A DNA stretch of 12,663 nt. It comes from Deltaproteobacteria bacterium. GTDB lineage: Bacteria > Myxococcota > XYA12-FULL-58-9 > JAUUZB01. The stretch covers positions 1-12,663 of the forward strand of contig JAUUZB010000022.1 in NCBI GenBank assembly GCA_030590185.1, read 5' to 3'. Under the pieces are notes generated by a model. That model saw only the letters and a list, made by a program, of their open reading frames with translations, searched no databases and had not been told where the DNA came from. A program made the translations under genes and the position numbers. Positions 12,364-12,663 of this stretch are shown here, one piece after another; position 1 is the stretch's first letter, and every line of letters begins with the position of its first letter.

Positions 12364-12663
12364 GGCCCCTCTGCCGGGCACAACCACACCGCCGCCTTGC
12401 CCGGCTCACTGGTCGAGGTGCCGGCGGCGACGATGCCGATGACCACCCCCGCGACCACCGCTGCCCCGACCCCGAGCCATAACCAGTGATTGCTCGCCAG
12501 ACTTTCCTTCGCCTCGGGTCGGTTGGTCGCGGCGGTGGAGGTCGACGACTCGGCCGCCGCCGCCGTCACGACCCCTTCGGGCATGAGATCCGGCGCCAGA
12601 CCCAGGGCTCGGTCGCCGGCCGTGGCGCCCTGCCCGTCGGTCGGGATGAACGGCAGGAGCACC
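12351..12663 (-). CDS. C-terminal part of an unrecognised membrane-tailed protein (cut by window edge)
   Basis: About 103 residues are visible, and the frame is open to the right edge of the window, so the true start is probably outside it. A GTG at 12662 could be read as a start, but nothing supports it. The visible part has a polar, Ala/Ser/Thr/Glu-rich linker, then NHWLWLGVGAAVVAG and following residues forming one TM helix (about residues 59-80 of the visible part), and a short tail containing two cysteines (WLCPAEGPC). Myxobacterial TPR or PEGA-type proteins often end in such a linker plus single TM helix, but no domain is visible here to say which. The stop TGA overlaps the lipoprotein start. 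Confidence 0.65.
   Translation of the reverse strand, partial: VLLPFIPTDGQGATAGDRALGLAPDLMPEGVVTAAAAESSTSTAATNRPEAKESLASNHWLWLGVGAAVVAGVVIGIVAAGTSTSEPGKAAVWLCPAEGPCAP

Overview
The window is GC-rich and gene-dense, with seven complete protein-coding genes, one recognisable gene whose start lies upstream of any normal start codon, and one gene cut by the right edge. The style points to a member of the Myxococcota or a related former 'Deltaproteobacteria' lineage: several predicted lipoproteins, TPR proteins with disordered Pro/Ala linkers, an FHA-domain protein, and short palindromic repeats between genes. This is inference from style; there is no rRNA or marker gene to settle it. No tRNA, rRNA, CRISPR array, transposase or phage gene was seen.

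Left part (1-3187). The window opens with an 11-bp tandem array that runs directly into a palindrome-like dispersed repeat. A membrane-anchored phosphodiester glycosidase (NAGPA family) follows on the + strand. Converging on it from the - strand are a metallo-beta-lactamase-fold lipoprotein and a YbdK-type carboxylate-amine ligase (glutamate-cysteine ligase family 2), probably co-transcribed.

Middle (3188-7490). Two + strand genes: an 824-residue exported protein with a coiled coil, a domain resembling TolB/FlgO/CsgG-type N-terminal modules and about 17 consecutive TPRs, then a polytopic GT39/ArnT-like lipid-linked-sugar glycosyltransferase. The spacer between them carries a near-perfect 19-bp direct repeat and a second copy of the palindromic element, which overlaps the start of the glycosyltransferase gene.

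Right part (7509-12663, all - strand). From the right edge: the C-terminal end of an unrecognised protein with one TM helix, overlapping by ATGA or a little more with a small cysteine-containing lipoprotein; a weak terminator and a relatively AT-rich gap; then a three-gene cluster. Its first gene encodes a 171-residue three-TPR protein that strongly resembles class II type III secretion chaperones (SycD/LcrH). Its second, overlapping by ATGA, encodes a 619-residue protein with an uninterrupted hydrophobic stretch of about 42 residues flanked by coiled coils, the layout of a YopB/IpaB-type translocator. Its third is an unusual fusion of a cytoplasmic phosphothreonine-reading FHA domain, one TM helix and a full HlyD/RND-type periplasmic adaptor. 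This topology (FHA, TM, periplasmic part) recalls the YscD/PrgH inner-membrane ring protein of type III systems, but the periplasmic part is that of an efflux or type I secretion adaptor. The three genes look like one operon and are the most interesting content: a possible accessory translocator module of a divergent secretion system, or a kinase-gated envelope machine not yet described.
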